A DNA stretch of 17,253 nucleotides from Bacillota bacterium. Its GTDB lineage: Bacteria > Bacillota_A > Clostridia > Lutisporales > Lutisporaceae. Shown here in pieces: positions 1 to 8,343 of this stretch. The notes beneath the pieces are model-generated. The model searched no databases, was not told the DNA's origin, and was given only the letters and a program-made list of their open reading frames with translations. The stretch is taken from positions 1-17,253 of the forward strand of contig JAKJBT010000036.1 of NCBI GenBank assembly GCA_022706865.1, written 5' to 3'. Every line of letters starts with the position of its first letter. Position 1 is the first letter of the stretch. The position numbers and the translations under genes are program-made.

Positions 1-1
1 A

Positions 2-253
2 TCAGGCCGTTTTGATGCTTTTACCACTACACTTCTGGTAAGCCCCTTCCAGAAGCATGACCTTATCAGGAAGATAGGAGAGGAAGCAGGGAAGAAATAC
101 GGAGTGGAATTCCTGTATAAGGATTTCAGGGAAGGCTTCAAAGAAGGTGTTGAAAAATCCAGGGAGCTGGGCTTGTACAGGCAGCCTTACTGCGGCTGTA
201 TTTACAGCGAAAGGGACAGATACATGCCCGGGAGAAAGGCTGGTCGAAAATGA
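2..253 (+). CDS. queH: Epoxyqueuosine reductase QueH (3' part only)
   Basis: This is the C-terminal 83 codons of a gene that enters from the left edge; the N-terminal part, with its paired cysteines, lies outside the window. The visible part carries family landmarks in order: a [11 protein letters not shown] segment, an [10 protein letters not shown] segment, and a [11 protein letters not shown] segment whose two cysteines belong to the conserved metal-binding set. QueH (DUF208 family) is the non-cobalamin enzyme that reduces epoxyqueuosine to queuosine in tRNA, the last step of the pathway. This fits queA and tgt downstream. Its TGA stop overlaps the ATG of the next gene by four bases (ATGA), suggesting translational coupling. 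The family call is firm; function is inferred from the family. Confidence 0.9.
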   Translation, partial: SGRFDAFTTTLLVSPFQKHDLIRKIGEEAGKKYGVEFLYKDFREGFKEGVEKSRELGLYRQPYCGCIYSERDRYMPGRKAGRK

Positions 254-465
254 ACCTGCAATATTTTGCCAAAATAATAATAGTACTTGGAATTGGAATG
301 GTTATCTTCGGGGCACTGCTGTATTTTGGCGGAAGAATAGGCCTCGGGAGGCTTCCCGGAGATATTTATATGAAAAAAGGGAATTTCACATTTTACTTTC
401 CCATCGTTACCTGTATTCTTGCCAGCATTATAATGACAATAATATTCAGTTTTATTCGCAGATAA
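250..465 (+). CDS. DUF2905 family small membrane protein
   Basis: A 71-residue protein with two predicted membrane helices, about residues 5-27 and 47-68, joined by a short loop with the pattern [18 protein letters not shown]. The GRLPGDI core followed by a fyFPI segment is the signature of the DUF2905 family, found in many bacteria and of unknown function. Length is normal for the family. The start overlaps the queH stop by four bases, so it is probably translated from the same message. A longer reading frame beginning at 147 covers the same DNA in another frame, but it overlaps the end of queH and has no family features, so I treat it as a shadow. No function can be given. Confidence 0.85.
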   Translation: MNLQYFAKIIIVLGIGMVIFGALLYFGGRIGLGRLPGDIYMKKGNFTFYFPIVTCILASIIMTIIFSFIRR

Positions 466-499
466 TACAAGGAAAGCGTGATAAAAGGAGTTAGTGCTT

Positions 500-2143
500 A
501 TGAAGTCAAAAAAATTTGCAGTACTCTACTTGATAATTGCTTCAGTTATGTTTACAGTTTTGCATGCCGATGTTACAGTTCCTGAGACAATCAGAATCGG
601 CCTGAGCTTTGGACAATCCCAGGCAAATATTTTTACTCTTGGAAGTGAGACAGGAATGAATATTCTTGTTCTTGAGAATGGCTCATACAAGAATTTGCTT
701 GAAGTGAAAAACCCTAACGGCGTAAAGGTCCGCAGAGATGAATATTATAACATAATAAACGGCAAGGAATGTGAAATTAACTATGTTCGGGCAGCCAAAT
801 ACGAAGGTGAAGTAGTTGGTCCGTATCATATACAAATAGGAGGGGTGTATGCTGATGCAGAAGCCGCCCTGCGAGTCTTAAAACAGGTGTCATCCATTAC
901 CCAGTCCGTATTTCTTGCATATGAAAAGGGATGGATGGTGTGGTCACAGCTGTATCTGGATGAAAGTGAATGCCTTGAACAGATAAAGATCATGAAGAGG
1001 GAAGCAAGTGATTTAAACTATTCTGTTGTATATCCTGACAAGGAGAGAATACAGATTATTGACAATACTACCGGAAAGCTTATGCTGTTATTGAACAGTG
1101 AGAAAGAAGTAAAGGTCAAGCCCAAGGAGGTCAAGGGAAAAGTCAGTTCACTGCAGTACAAAGGGAAGAAATACAGGGGAGACATAATAATGCAAAGCCT
1201 TGAAGAAAGTGATGTCACAGTGATAAATGAACTTCCTTTTGACCATTATTTATATAGTGTTGTTCCTTCTGAAATGCCGTCTTCCTGGCATATAGAAGCC
1301 TTAAAGGCACAGGCAGTGGCAGCAAGGAATTTTGCACTGGTGACTATGGGAAGGCATGGTGCTCATGGCTTCGACCTGTGCAGTACTGAGCACTGCCAGG
1401 CATATAACGGATTGGCTCAGGAAAACAGCGCTGCCACAGAAGCTGTTAATGCAACTAAGGGCAAAGTAATTACATATAATGGTGCACCTATATCCGCTTT
1501 TTACCACTCAAGCAGCGGAGGACACACTGAAGACAGTGAGAATGTCTGGGGTACAAAAACTGATTATATAAGAGGAGTGGAAGATGAATTCAGCCTCGGA
1601 AGCCCCCATGACAATTGGACTGTTGAACTGAAAAAGGCTGAATTGAAAGAAATGCTCACTCAATCCGGTATAGATCTGGGAGAAATAAGAGATATAAGAA
1701 TATTGGAGTGCAGTAAATTCGGGAGAGTGACCAAGCTGGAGGTAAAGGGCTCCAAGGATACAAAAGTTTTCGAGAAGGAAAAGATAAGGAGCATATTGGG
1801 TACGAGGCTTCTTAAGAGTATATGGTTCGATTTGAAAACGGATGCGGATATTTTTGTTAGAGGTTCCCTTTTTAATTCTTCTGAAAAGGGTAGAACTTCA
1901 AATATGTATGTTGTTTCTGCATCGGGAAAAACAGTCGTTAAAGGCACGGGGAACAAAGTAAGCGTTAAAGGGATGAACGGTACTAAGGCCTATAATGTGA
2001 TTCCTGACAAATATACCTTTGATGGGAAGGGTTACGGGCATGGCCTGGGAATGAGCCAATATGGTGCGAAAGGTATGGCTGAAGCAGGTTATAACTATAA
2101 GGAAATATTGGAACACTACTATCAGAACGCAAAAGTACAATAG
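500..2143 (+). CDS. SpoIID/LytB domain-containing protein
   Basis: About 547 residues. The N-terminus has a signal-like hydrophobic stretch (about residues 5-22). A segment near 107-165 ([16 protein letters not shown]) resembles a SPOR peptidoglycan-binding domain. A SpoIID/LytB domain follows: [18 protein letters not shown] with the putative catalytic Glu (about E258), then [11 protein letters not shown], a cysteine pair in DLCSTEHC (about C294 and C299) matching the zinc site known from clostridial SpoIID, and the C-terminal [17 protein letters not shown] motif. SpoIID enzymes are lytic transglycosylases that cut denuded glycan during engulfment; related LytB-type proteins act on vegetative wall. 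The queuosine context does not say which applies here. A GTG at 494 is in frame, but ATG at 500 sits nine bases after AAAGGAG and is preferred. Confidence 0.88.
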   Translation: MKSKKFAVLYLIIASVMFTVLHADVTVPETIRIGLSFGQSQANIFTLGSETGMNILVLENGSYKNLLEVKNPNGVKVRRDEYYNIINGKECEINYVRAAKYEGEVVGPYHIQIGGVYADAEAALRVLKQVSSITQSVFLAYEKGWMVWSQLYLDESECLEQIKIMKREASDLNYSVVYPDKERIQIIDNTTGKLMLLLNSEKEVKVKPKEVKGKVSSLQYKGKKYRGDIIMQSLEESDVTVINELPFDHYLYSVVPSEMPSSWHIEALKAQAVAARNFALVTMGRHGAHGFDLCSTEHCQAYNGLAQENSAATEAVNATKGKVITYNGAPISAFYHSSSGGHTEDSENVWGTKTDYIRGVEDEFSLGSPHDNWTVELKKAELKEMLTQSGIDLGEIRDIRILECSKFGRVTKLEVKGSKDTKVFEKEKIRSILGTRLLKSIWFDLKTDADIFVRGSLFNSSEKGRTSNMYVVSASGKTVVKGTGNKVSVKGMNGTKAYNVIPDKYTFDGKGYGHGLGMSQYGAKGMAEAGYNYKEILEHYYQNAKVQ

Positions 2144-2157
2144 AAAGAGAGCTCGGT

Positions 2158-3183
2158 ATGGAACTTAGGGATTTTTACTATGACCTTCCGGAAGAATTGA
2201 TCGCACAGGAGCCGATCCCCGAAAGGGATATGTCCAGGCTTCTGGTTCTTGATAAAAACACCGGAGAAATTGTGCATCGCAGTTTCAGAGATATTTCAGA
2301 TTATCTGAATGAGGGAGACTGCCTGGTGATGAACAATACAAGAGTAATACCCGCAAGGCTTTTTGGCGCTAAGAAGGGCAGCATGGGAAATATGGAATTC
2401 CTTTTGCTTAATCGGAAGGATAAGTATATCTGGGAGGTGATGGTAAGACCGGGGAAAAGGGCAAAGCTAGGCGCGGAATTCATATTCGGAAACGGAGAGC
2501 TTTCCGGAGAGATAATTGAAATACTTGAAGGAGGTAATCGCCTGGTTAAATTCAATTACGAAGGTATCTTCGAGGAAGTGCTTGACCGTTTGGGGAAGAT
2601 CCCTCTACCCCCTTATATTAAGAAAGAGCTTATAGACAGGGAACGGTATCAGACGGTGTACTCAAAGTTTGAAGGCTCAGCTGCGGCACCAACTGCCGGA
2701 CTGCATTTTACGAGAGAACTGCTAAAGGAGCTTTCAGACTCAGGGATCAGGATGGCATACTTGACTCTTCATGTTGGCCTTGGCACCTTCAGACCTGTTA
2801 AGACAAGAAATATTGAGGAGCACAAGATGCATTCGGAGTACTATGAACTGACAGCGGGGAGTGCTGAGATTATTAACAACACAAGGAATAGCGGCGGCAG
2901 GATAATATGTACAGGAACTACCTCAACAAGGACTCTTGAATCAATTATGCAGAAAAAAGGAAGCCTGCAGGAAGACAAAGGTTGGACGGACATTTTCATT
3001 TATCCCGGGTATCAGTTTAAAATAACTGATGGCCTTATAACAAATTTCCATTTGCCTGAATCTACTTTGCTTATGCTTGTAAGTGCTTTGGCGGGAAGGG
3101 ATAACATAATGAGGGCATATAAAGAAGCGGTAAAAGAACGCTATAGGTTTTTCAGCTTTGGAGATGCGATGCTTATTATTTAA
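2158..3183 (+). CDS. queA: S-adenosylmethionine:tRNA ribosyltransferase-isomerase QueA
   Basis: A 341-residue protein of normal family length. It begins with [21 protein letters not shown] sequence and contains the QueA hallmarks [47 protein letters not shown] and [10 protein letters not shown], followed by the [14 protein letters not shown] segment near the C-terminus. QueA moves the ribosyl part of S-adenosylmethionine onto preQ1-modified tRNA and isomerises it to epoxyqueuosine. It acts between Tgt (downstream) and QueH (upstream), so the order of genes on the message is not the order of reactions. It starts 14 bases after the previous stop behind a GAAAGAGAG-type ribosome binding site, so it is probably co-transcribed. 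Confidence 0.97.
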   Translation: MELRDFYYDLPEELIAQEPIPERDMSRLLVLDKNTGEIVHRSFRDISDYLNEGDCLVMNNTRVIPARLFGAKKGSMGNMEFLLLNRKDKYIWEVMVRPGKRAKLGAEFIFGNGELSGEIIEILEGGNRLVKFNYEGIFEEVLDRLGKIPLPPYIKKELIDRERYQTVYSKFEGSAAAPTAGLHFTRELLKELSDSGIRMAYLTLHVGLGTFRPVKTRNIEEHKMHSEYYELTAGSAEIINNTRNSGGRIICTGTTSTRTLESIMQKKGSLQEDKGWTDIFIYPGYQFKITDGLITNFHLPESTLLMLVSALAGRDNIMRAYKEAVKERYRFFSFGDAMLII

Positions 3184-3200
3184 TTTTGGGGGGTGCTTAA

Positions 3201-3833
3201 ATGAAAATAGGTCGAATTAAGCAAAGGCTTATTAACGCGACTTTGTACCTGGAGAACATACTGGCATTAGTAATTACAATAGCAATTGTTATTGGTATGG
3301 TAGACCTTCTGAAATATATTGTGATGATATTTCAGACCAATGCAATTGATACTTATGATATATTCCAAAAATTTTTAGGGCATACGCTTCTCCTCGTAGT
3401 AGGGGTTGAGATGGTGGCCATGCTTGTAAGGCATACGCCCGGCAGTGTAATAGAGGTTTTGCTTTACGCTGTGGCAAGAAAAATGCTGATCAGCAATGCA
3501 CATATGCTGGAATTTTTTCTCGGAATAATCTCTATAGCCAGTATTTTTGCAATAAAGAAGTACCTGTTTGTAAGCAATATAAGGGACACCGAAGCTATCA
3601 ATATTTTCCCGGCTTCTGCCAGTATAGCTGATATAAATAACTCAATTGAAGTAAAAATACCTGAAGATCTAGCCGATACCGTAGGCGGTTTAATAAGCCA
3701 TTTATCCAAGCAATCCTGCAGAGATATCCATGAAGGTTCATATTACCGGATTGCAGATGCTGAGTTAAAGGTGCTGAGCTATAGCGATGGAGTTATACAT
3801 AGGGTATGGGCAGCGAAATACAATGAATCATGA
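3201..3833 (+). CDS. PsiE-like membrane protein with CorC/HlyC-like C-terminal domain
   Basis: A 210-residue protein. The first about 125 residues are membrane-embedded, with helices near 18-40, 58-76, 84-96 and 104-124. The pattern (ALVITIAIVIGMVDL, then a VVGVEMVAMLVRHTPGSVIE stretch) resembles PsiE, the phosphate-starvation-inducible family. The soluble tail (about 153-203) reads DLADTVGGLIS ... YYRIADAELKVLSYSDGVIHRV. This resembles the transporter-associated CorC/HlyC-type domain, whose pattern is DTvGGli ... f.Vl..dg..I..V. The function is unknown; the tail suggests ligand sensing attached to a membrane unit. It lies between queA and tgt with short gaps (17 and 37 bases) and starts behind TTTTGGGGGGTG. 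Domain calls are by eye, and the PsiE call is the weaker of the two. Confidence 0.65.
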   Translation: MKIGRIKQRLINATLYLENILALVITIAIVIGMVDLLKYIVMIFQTNAIDTYDIFQKFLGHTLLLVVGVEMVAMLVRHTPGSVIEVLLYAVARKMLISNAHMLEFFLGIISIASIFAIKKYLFVSNIRDTEAINIFPASASIADINNSIEVKIPEDLADTVGGLISHLSKQSCRDIHEGSYYRIADAELKVLSYSDGVIHRVWAAKYNES

Positions 3834-3870
3834 TAAATACATTCTGCTGTTTTAATGGAGGTATATGTAG

Positions 3871-4989
<1,119 letters not shown>

Positions 4990-5040
4990 TTGAACATAAA
5001 TAAAATAATATCGGATAAATGTGCATGCCAGGAAGGATTT

Positions 5041-5068
5041 TTGACATGTATATTGAATAATATAATTT
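5041..5068 (+). promoter_or_regulatory. Possible sigma-A promoter for yajC
   Basis: A perfect TTGACA (5041-5046) is followed after 16 bases by TAATTT (5063-5068). An overlapping consensus TATAAT (5061-5066) is only 14 bases away, so the -10 choice is uncertain. The site lies in the gap after tgt and would give a leader of about 100 bases before yajC. Confidence 0.42.
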
Positions 5069-5083
5069 ACGGAATAATATCAG

Positions 5084-5141
5084 CCACCGGTGTTTGAACT
5101 CAGCACTTTTATGCAGTTATTATGAGATTTTTGACTGGTGG
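5084..5141 (+). promoter_or_regulatory. Nested stem-loop in the yajC leader
   Basis: CCACCGGT (5084-5091) can pair with ACTGGTGG (5134-5141), eight pairs including one G-U. Inside it CTCA (5099-5102) pairs with TGAG (5123-5126) and GCA (5103-5105) with TGC (5112-5114). It ends 13 bases before the yajC ribosome binding site. I recognise no known riboswitch or protein leader in it; structure is by eye only. Confidence 0.3.
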
Positions 5142-5174
5142 AACGAAAGATGTGAAAGGAGGAATGTGTGAAGC

Positions 5175-5450
5175 ATGGAACAGTATGGATGGATATTACC
5201 CTATGTGGTTGTCATTGCTGCTTTTTACTTTTTTCTGATAAGGCCTCAGAAGAAGAAGGAGAAAGCAACTCAGGAGATGAGAAGCAGCGTTAAAGAAGGC
5301 AATGAGATTGTAACCATAGGCGGATTATACGGAAAAGTCGTTAATGCTAAGGAAGATATACTTACCATAGAGGTTGGAGCAGATAAAGTTAAGCTCAGGA
5401 TTGCAAGATGGGCAGTCGGAAAAGTATTGGATAGCAATGAAGAAAAGTAA
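5175..5450 (+). CDS. yajC: Preprotein translocase subunit YajC
   Basis: A 91-residue single-pass membrane protein: a short outside N-terminus, a membrane helix at about residues 5-23, then the family motif FFLIRPQKKKEK and a cytoplasmic domain with the EIVTIGGLYGKVV segment. YajC associates with SecD and SecF and assists the Sec translocase. Here secD and secF lie about 1.6 kb downstream with three genes in between, whereas many bacteria have yajC directly before secD. The ribosome binding site AAAGGAGG (5155-5162) is twelve bases from the ATG; an in-frame stop at 5169 rules out an earlier start. The last codons and the stop lie inside a perfect palindrome. Confidence 0.95.
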   Translation: MEQYGWILPYVVVIAAFYFFLIRPQKKKEKATQEMRSSVKEGNEIVTIGGLYGKVVNAKEDILTIEVGADKVKLRIARWAVGKVLDSNEEK

Positions 5451-5477
5451 CTTGAATTCAAGTTACTTTTCTTCATT
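5436..5477 (+). terminator. Perfect 42-nt palindrome over the yajC stop codon, likely terminator
   Basis: The 42 bases from 5436 to 5477 are exactly self-complementary, centred on GAATTC, with no mismatch. The left arm is A-rich and holds the final yajC codons plus its TAA (5448-5450); the right arm is T-rich (CTTTTCTTCATTT) and could act as the U-rich tract of an intrinsic terminator. The arrangement is symmetric, so a hairpin would also form on the other strand. Calling it a terminator is inference; the symmetry itself is directly visible. Confidence 0.65.
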
Positions 5478-5573
5478 TCCCTGAATTTTTATCATATGAG
5501 AATAAATGTCCCTTATAGCGAATAGATTTATAGAAAACAAACCTTGTAAAAATACTATAGGGGGTTATTTTTT

Positions 5574-5987
5574 ATGAGAAAGTTTAAGAGCTATACTAAG
5601 ATGCCGCCTGCAGAAGAAAAAGGAATTAATATATATGGGATATTCTTAAAATCACTTGGGATATGTTTTGGTGTGTCTTTCGTACTGATAATGCTGTATG
5701 CGCTGATACTGTCATTTACAAGTATGAGCGATTCATCAATGAACATGACAATACAGATAATAATGATTGTAAGTATAACGGTTTCGAGTATTTATGGGGG
5801 CAAGAAAATTCTGAAGAAAGGCTGGCTCTTTGGAATAGTATTGGGATTGGCATTCACGTTGCTGCTTGTACCCTTGGGTATGTGCTTCGGACAGAGCCTG
5901 AGCCTTGACAAGTTTTTTGCGGCAAAGGTGCTTATGGGAAGCTCTGTGGGGTTAATAGGAGGAATAATAGGGATAAACCTGAATTGA
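5574..5987 (+). CDS. TIGR04086-type membrane protein
   Basis: A 137-residue protein with a short charged N-terminus and four likely membrane helices, near residues 23-48, 58-76, 83-105 and 113-135. Between helices 2 and 3 is a YGGKKILKKGWLFG turn, and the last helix ends in SSVGLIGGIIGINLN. Size, topology and the (Y/G)GGKKxxKKGWLxGxxxGL turn match the TIGR04086 family of clostridial and bacillar membrane proteins, often found beside yajC; no function is known. It starts behind a TAGGGGG site. The gap between it and the yajC palindrome shows no convincing promoter, so it may be expressed by readthrough. A second frame at 5663-5908 is a shadow of this gene. Confidence 0.75.
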   Translation: MRKFKSYTKMPPAEEKGINIYGIFLKSLGICFGVSFVLIMLYALILSFTSMSDSSMNMTIQIIMIVSITVSSIYGGKKILKKGWLFGIVLGLAFTLLLVPLGMCFGQSLSLDKFFAAKVLMGSSVGLIGGIIGINLN

Positions 5988-5998
5988 GCCGGTTTTTT
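5975..5998 (+). terminator. Weak intrinsic terminator candidate after the TIGR04086-type gene
   Basis: AAACC (5975-5979) can pair with GGTTT (5991-5995), followed by more T residues. The stem is only five pairs and overlaps the gene's last codons, so termination would be partial at best. Confidence 0.3.
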
Positions 5999-6021
5999 GT
6001 TGATATGAAGGCAGATTTTTC

Positions 6022-6050
6022 TTTCCCATAAAAAACTAATATGCTATAAT
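6022..6050 (+). promoter_or_regulatory. Extended -10 promoter for scfA
   Basis: A consensus TATAAT (6045-6050) is preceded directly by TGC, giving the extended -10 form TGnTATAAT, which tolerates a poor -35. The best -35 at 17-base spacing is TTTCCC (6022-6027), a weak match. It would start transcription near 6057, about 28 bases before the scfA start codon, giving the peptide gene its own message start. Confidence 0.6.
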
Positions 6051-6084
6051 CATAACAGTGACAAAACATGGAGGAGGAAACAGA

Positions 6085-6270
6085 ATGAAGCATATAAAAA
6101 CGATAAACAACAGATCATTATCTGACAGCGTACAAAAGGGCGGCTGCGGTGAGTGTCAGAACTCGTGCCAGTCAGCATGCAAGACTTCCTGTACAGTAGC
6201 AAATCAGAAATGTGAAAATGTTCAGAACAGCAGGGTTAAGCAGGGAACTTCGCATAAGAATACAATTTAA
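6085..6270 (+). CDS. scfA: SCIFF peptide precursor (six cysteines in forty-five residues)
   Basis: A 61-residue peptide starting MKHIKTIN, the conserved leader of the SCIFF family. The core has cysteines at 21, 24, 28, 32, 36 and 43 (GGCGECQNSCQSACKTSC, then TVANQKC), all within 45 residues. SCIFF peptides are substrates of a radical SAM SPASM-domain enzyme (ScfB) that makes Cys-to-Thr type thioether links, which classes the product as a ranthipeptide. From memory, the well-studied clostridial homologue is linked between Cys32 and Thr37; both are present at those positions here. The ATG at 6085 sits seven bases after GGAGGAGG; an in-frame GTG at 6058 would add nine residues outside the family pattern. 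Two oddities: about 16 residues follow the usual end of the peptide, and no ScfB gene is adjacent or anywhere in the window. Confidence 0.93.
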   Translation: MKHIKTINNRSLSDSVQKGGCGECQNSCQSACKTSCTVANQKCENVQNSRVKQGTSHKNTI

Positions 6271-6300
6271 GAGAATATCATATATAGTTATGGTACATAG

Positions 6301-6347
6301 GCAGTAATATAAGGAGATGCTTTAGGGCAGATCCCTTATGTTACTGC
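6301..6347 (+). other. 14-bp stem-loop between scfA and the next gene
   Basis: GCAGTAATATAAGG (6301-6314) pairs with CCTTATGTTACTGC (6334-6347) over 14 pairs, one of them G-U, around a 19-base loop. No T-run follows (TTAAAACTTG), so it does not look like a standard terminator. A role as an RNA-processing or 3'-end protecting element that separates peptide mRNA from downstream mRNA is possible but is inference. Confidence 0.55.
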
Positions 6348-6372
6348 TTAAAACTTGTATTATGGAGGGCAT

Positions 6373-6888
6373 ATGATAATATCGTACAAGCATTATAAGC
6401 CAAGTATAGGAAAAAACACATTTATAACAGAAAACAGCACAATTATAGGCAGATGCTTTATAAACGAAAACTGCAGCATTTGGTATAATACAGTGGTTAG
6501 GGCGGATGTCAATGAAATAATCGTTGGAAGAGGGACTAATATTCAGGATGGGTGCATTGTTCACTGTGCAAATGATTATAGGACCATTATCGGTGAAAAT
6601 GTCACTATAGGACACAATGCAATCATTCATGGATGCACGATAGGAAACAATTGTCTTATTGGAATGGGATCCACTATACTTGATGGTGCAGTTATCGGAG
6701 ACAATGTAATAGTAGGGGCTAATTCATTGATTACTTCAGGCAAGAAAATTCCATCAGGGGTTCTTGTTATGGGGTGTCCCGCAAAGGTTGTAAGGGAACT
6801 GGTTCCTGCGGAAATTGAAGAGATAAGCCGTTCTGCGGAAGAATATTCAATTCTTTCAAAAGAGTATTCAAAGCTGTCAATAGAATAA
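6373..6888 (+). CDS. Gamma-carbonic-anhydrase-family hexapeptide-repeat protein
   Basis: A 171-residue left-handed beta-helix protein built from hexapeptide repeats (such as IIGENVTIGHNAIIHGCTIG and the GAVIGDNVIVG turn), ending in a C-terminal helix rich in Glu and Ser. The three zinc-binding histidines of the gamma-carbonic anhydrase family can be placed at H64 (in CIVHC), H81 (in TIGHN) and H86 (in IIHG), so metal binding is likely. Homologues include YrdA, PaaY and Cam-type proteins; only some have proven carbonic anhydrase activity, so bicarbonate chemistry is not certain. The ATG at 6373 follows TGGAGGG; an in-frame TTG at 6355 lacks such a site. It occupies the place after scfA where a maturase would be expected. 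Confidence 0.9.
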   Translation: MIISYKHYKPSIGKNTFITENSTIIGRCFINENCSIWYNTVVRADVNEIIVGRGTNIQDGCIVHCANDYRTIIGENVTIGHNAIIHGCTIGNNCLIGMGSTILDGAVIGDNVIVGANSLITSGKKIPSGVLVMGCPAKVVRELVPAEIEEISRSAEEYSILSKEYSKLSIE

Positions 6889-7012
6889 GTAAAGCTTGAA
6901 GCAGTGAGCTGTTGATTGGATAAAAAAAGAAAAGAAGCGAATAATACATATGAAGCCTAAAATTTGCAATGGTGAAGTAATGGAAAGTGAAGCAGTGCAA
7001 TATTTATCTTCA

Positions 7013-7041
7013 TTGACTAAAAATTGTAAAAGTAATATAAT
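7013..7041 (+). promoter_or_regulatory. Sigma-A promoter for secD-secF
   Basis: TTGACT (7013-7018), a 17-base spacer and a consensus TATAAT (7036-7041) make the best sigma-A match in the window. Transcription would begin near 7048, leaving a leader of about 30 bases with the AAGGGGG ribosome binding site (7061-7067) before secD. The 184-base gap before it (6889-7072) holds nothing else convincing. Confidence 0.8.
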
Positions 7042-7076
7042 AACCATTGTGAAATCAAATAAGGGGGAATAAGCAA

Positions 7077-8342
7077 ATGAAGTCAAAGAGCCTAATTTTG
7101 TTTCTTGCAATAGTTTTGATAATTTCATTTTTTGCATATATAGCGTTTTTCGGGCTTAATATAGGAAAATATGAAATTGTACCGGCTAAGGACCTTATCA
7201 AATTGGGTCTTGATTTAAGAGGCGGTGTGACTGTTCTGCTGGAGGCAAAGGATAAACCTGATGATCCGATAAATGATGAGAAGATGGCAAGAGCAGTTGC
7301 AACTATAAGAGAACGTATAGATACTCTCGGAGTAACAGAACCTATTATTACAAAAGTAGGAGCAGACAGGATAGAGGTACAGCTTCCTGAAATACAGGAT
7401 CCTCAGAGAGCTTTGGATTTGATAGGACAGACTGCTCAGTTGGAATTTATCGAAGAAGAAACAGGAAAGGTAATACTGACCGGCAATGATGTGAAGAAAG
7501 CACAGGCAGAGTTCGCACCAAGTAAAGACGGATTAGGTCAGGCTCCGGTAGTGGCTTTTGAACTGTCACCGGAAGGGGCAAAGAAGTTTAAGGAAGCTAC
7601 TGAAAGAAACATTAATAAAATAATTGGGATATATCTCGATAAGAATCCGATATCACTTCCAAAAGTAGAAAGTGTAATACCTGACGGAAAAGGCATAATT
7701 ATAGGTTCAGCCACCATGGAAGAGGCAGGAGACCTTGCAACGCTTATCAGGGCAGGCGCACTTCCTGTGCCAATGGAGACACTGTCAGTAACAGCAGTGG
7801 GGCCTCAGCTGGGGGCGAATTCTTTTGAACAGAGTGTTAGTGCAGGACAGATAGGAATATTACTGGTTTTCATTTTTATGATATTCTATTATAGGATACC
7901 CGGCCTTGTTGCAGATATAACTTTAGTTCTCTATTTGACTCTTACATTGTTTGCACTGGCGGCAATGAAAGCGACACTTACTTTGCCGGGTATAGCAGGT
8001 TTGGTTCTTTCGGTGGGTATGGCGGTTGATGCAAATGTGGTAATATATGAAAGAATAAAGGATGAGCTGCACCTGGGAAAAACTTTGAGGGCAGCCATAG
8101 AAAGCGGTTTCAGGAGAGCATTCCTTACAATATTTGACTCCAACCTGACAACAATAATTGCCTGTGTTATACTGTTCTACTTTGGGTCCGGACCCATAAG
8201 AGGCTTTGCAGTAACTCTTATTGTCGGTGTAATCATCAGCATGTTCACTGCAATAACTATTACGAAAATCATGTTGAAGCTGCTGACTCAAGGTGGCATA
8301 TTAAAGAGCATGAGATATTTTGGTGAAAGGGGAGTGAAGTAA
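7077..8342 (+). CDS. secD: Protein translocase subunit SecD
   Basis: A 421-residue RND-type membrane protein. It has an N-terminal helix (about 6-27), the conserved LGLDLRGG motif with D46, a soluble extracytoplasmic P1 region (about 50-245), then five membrane helices (about 257-400) including the GMAVDANVVIYERIKDE motif around D318, implicated in proton use. With SecF it forms the complex that pulls secreted proteins outward using the proton motive force. The short P1 region is normal for Gram-positive SecD. Only one base separates its stop from the secF start, so the pair is coupled. Confidence 0.97.
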   Translation: MKSKSLILFLAIVLIISFFAYIAFFGLNIGKYEIVPAKDLIKLGLDLRGGVTVLLEAKDKPDDPINDEKMARAVATIRERIDTLGVTEPIITKVGADRIEVQLPEIQDPQRALDLIGQTAQLEFIEEETGKVILTGNDVKKAQAEFAPSKDGLGQAPVVAFELSPEGAKKFKEATERNINKIIGIYLDKNPISLPKVESVIPDGKGIIIGSATMEEAGDLATLIRAGALPVPMETLSVTAVGPQLGANSFEQSVSAGQIGILLVFIFMIFYYRIPGLVADITLVLYLTLTLFALAAMKATLTLPGIAGLVLSVGMAVDANVVIYERIKDELHLGKTLRAAIESGFRRAFLTIFDSNLTTIIACVILFYFGSGPIRGFAVTLIVGVIISMFTAITITKIMLKLLTQGGILKSMRYFGERGVK

Positions 8343-8343
8343 T

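Noticed and set aside
147..494. Open frame of 115 codons at the left edge
   Set aside because: It overlaps the end of queH and all of the DUF2905 gene in another frame, and its translation has no family features.
5081..5110. tRNA T-loop-like string (GAGTTCAAAC) on the minus strand
   Set aside because: The flanking bases do not form a T-stem, and no acceptor, D or anticodon arms can be placed around it.
4990..5174. preQ1 riboswitch, suspected because of the queuosine genes
   Set aside because: The gap lies after, not before, the queuosine genes, and I could not place the preQ1 pseudoknot pattern here or in other gaps. The cluster's own leader is outside the window.
5663..5908. Open frame of 81 codons
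   Set aside because: It lies wholly within the TIGR04086-type membrane gene in another frame and its translation has no recognisable features.
6950..7072. A 40-codon open frame (MKPKICNGEV...) ending four bases before secD, considered as a secDF leader peptide like VemP
   Set aside because: It has no good ribosome binding site and no signal or arrest-like segment, and the strong secD promoter (7013-7041) lies inside it, so transcripts from that promoter would not carry its start.
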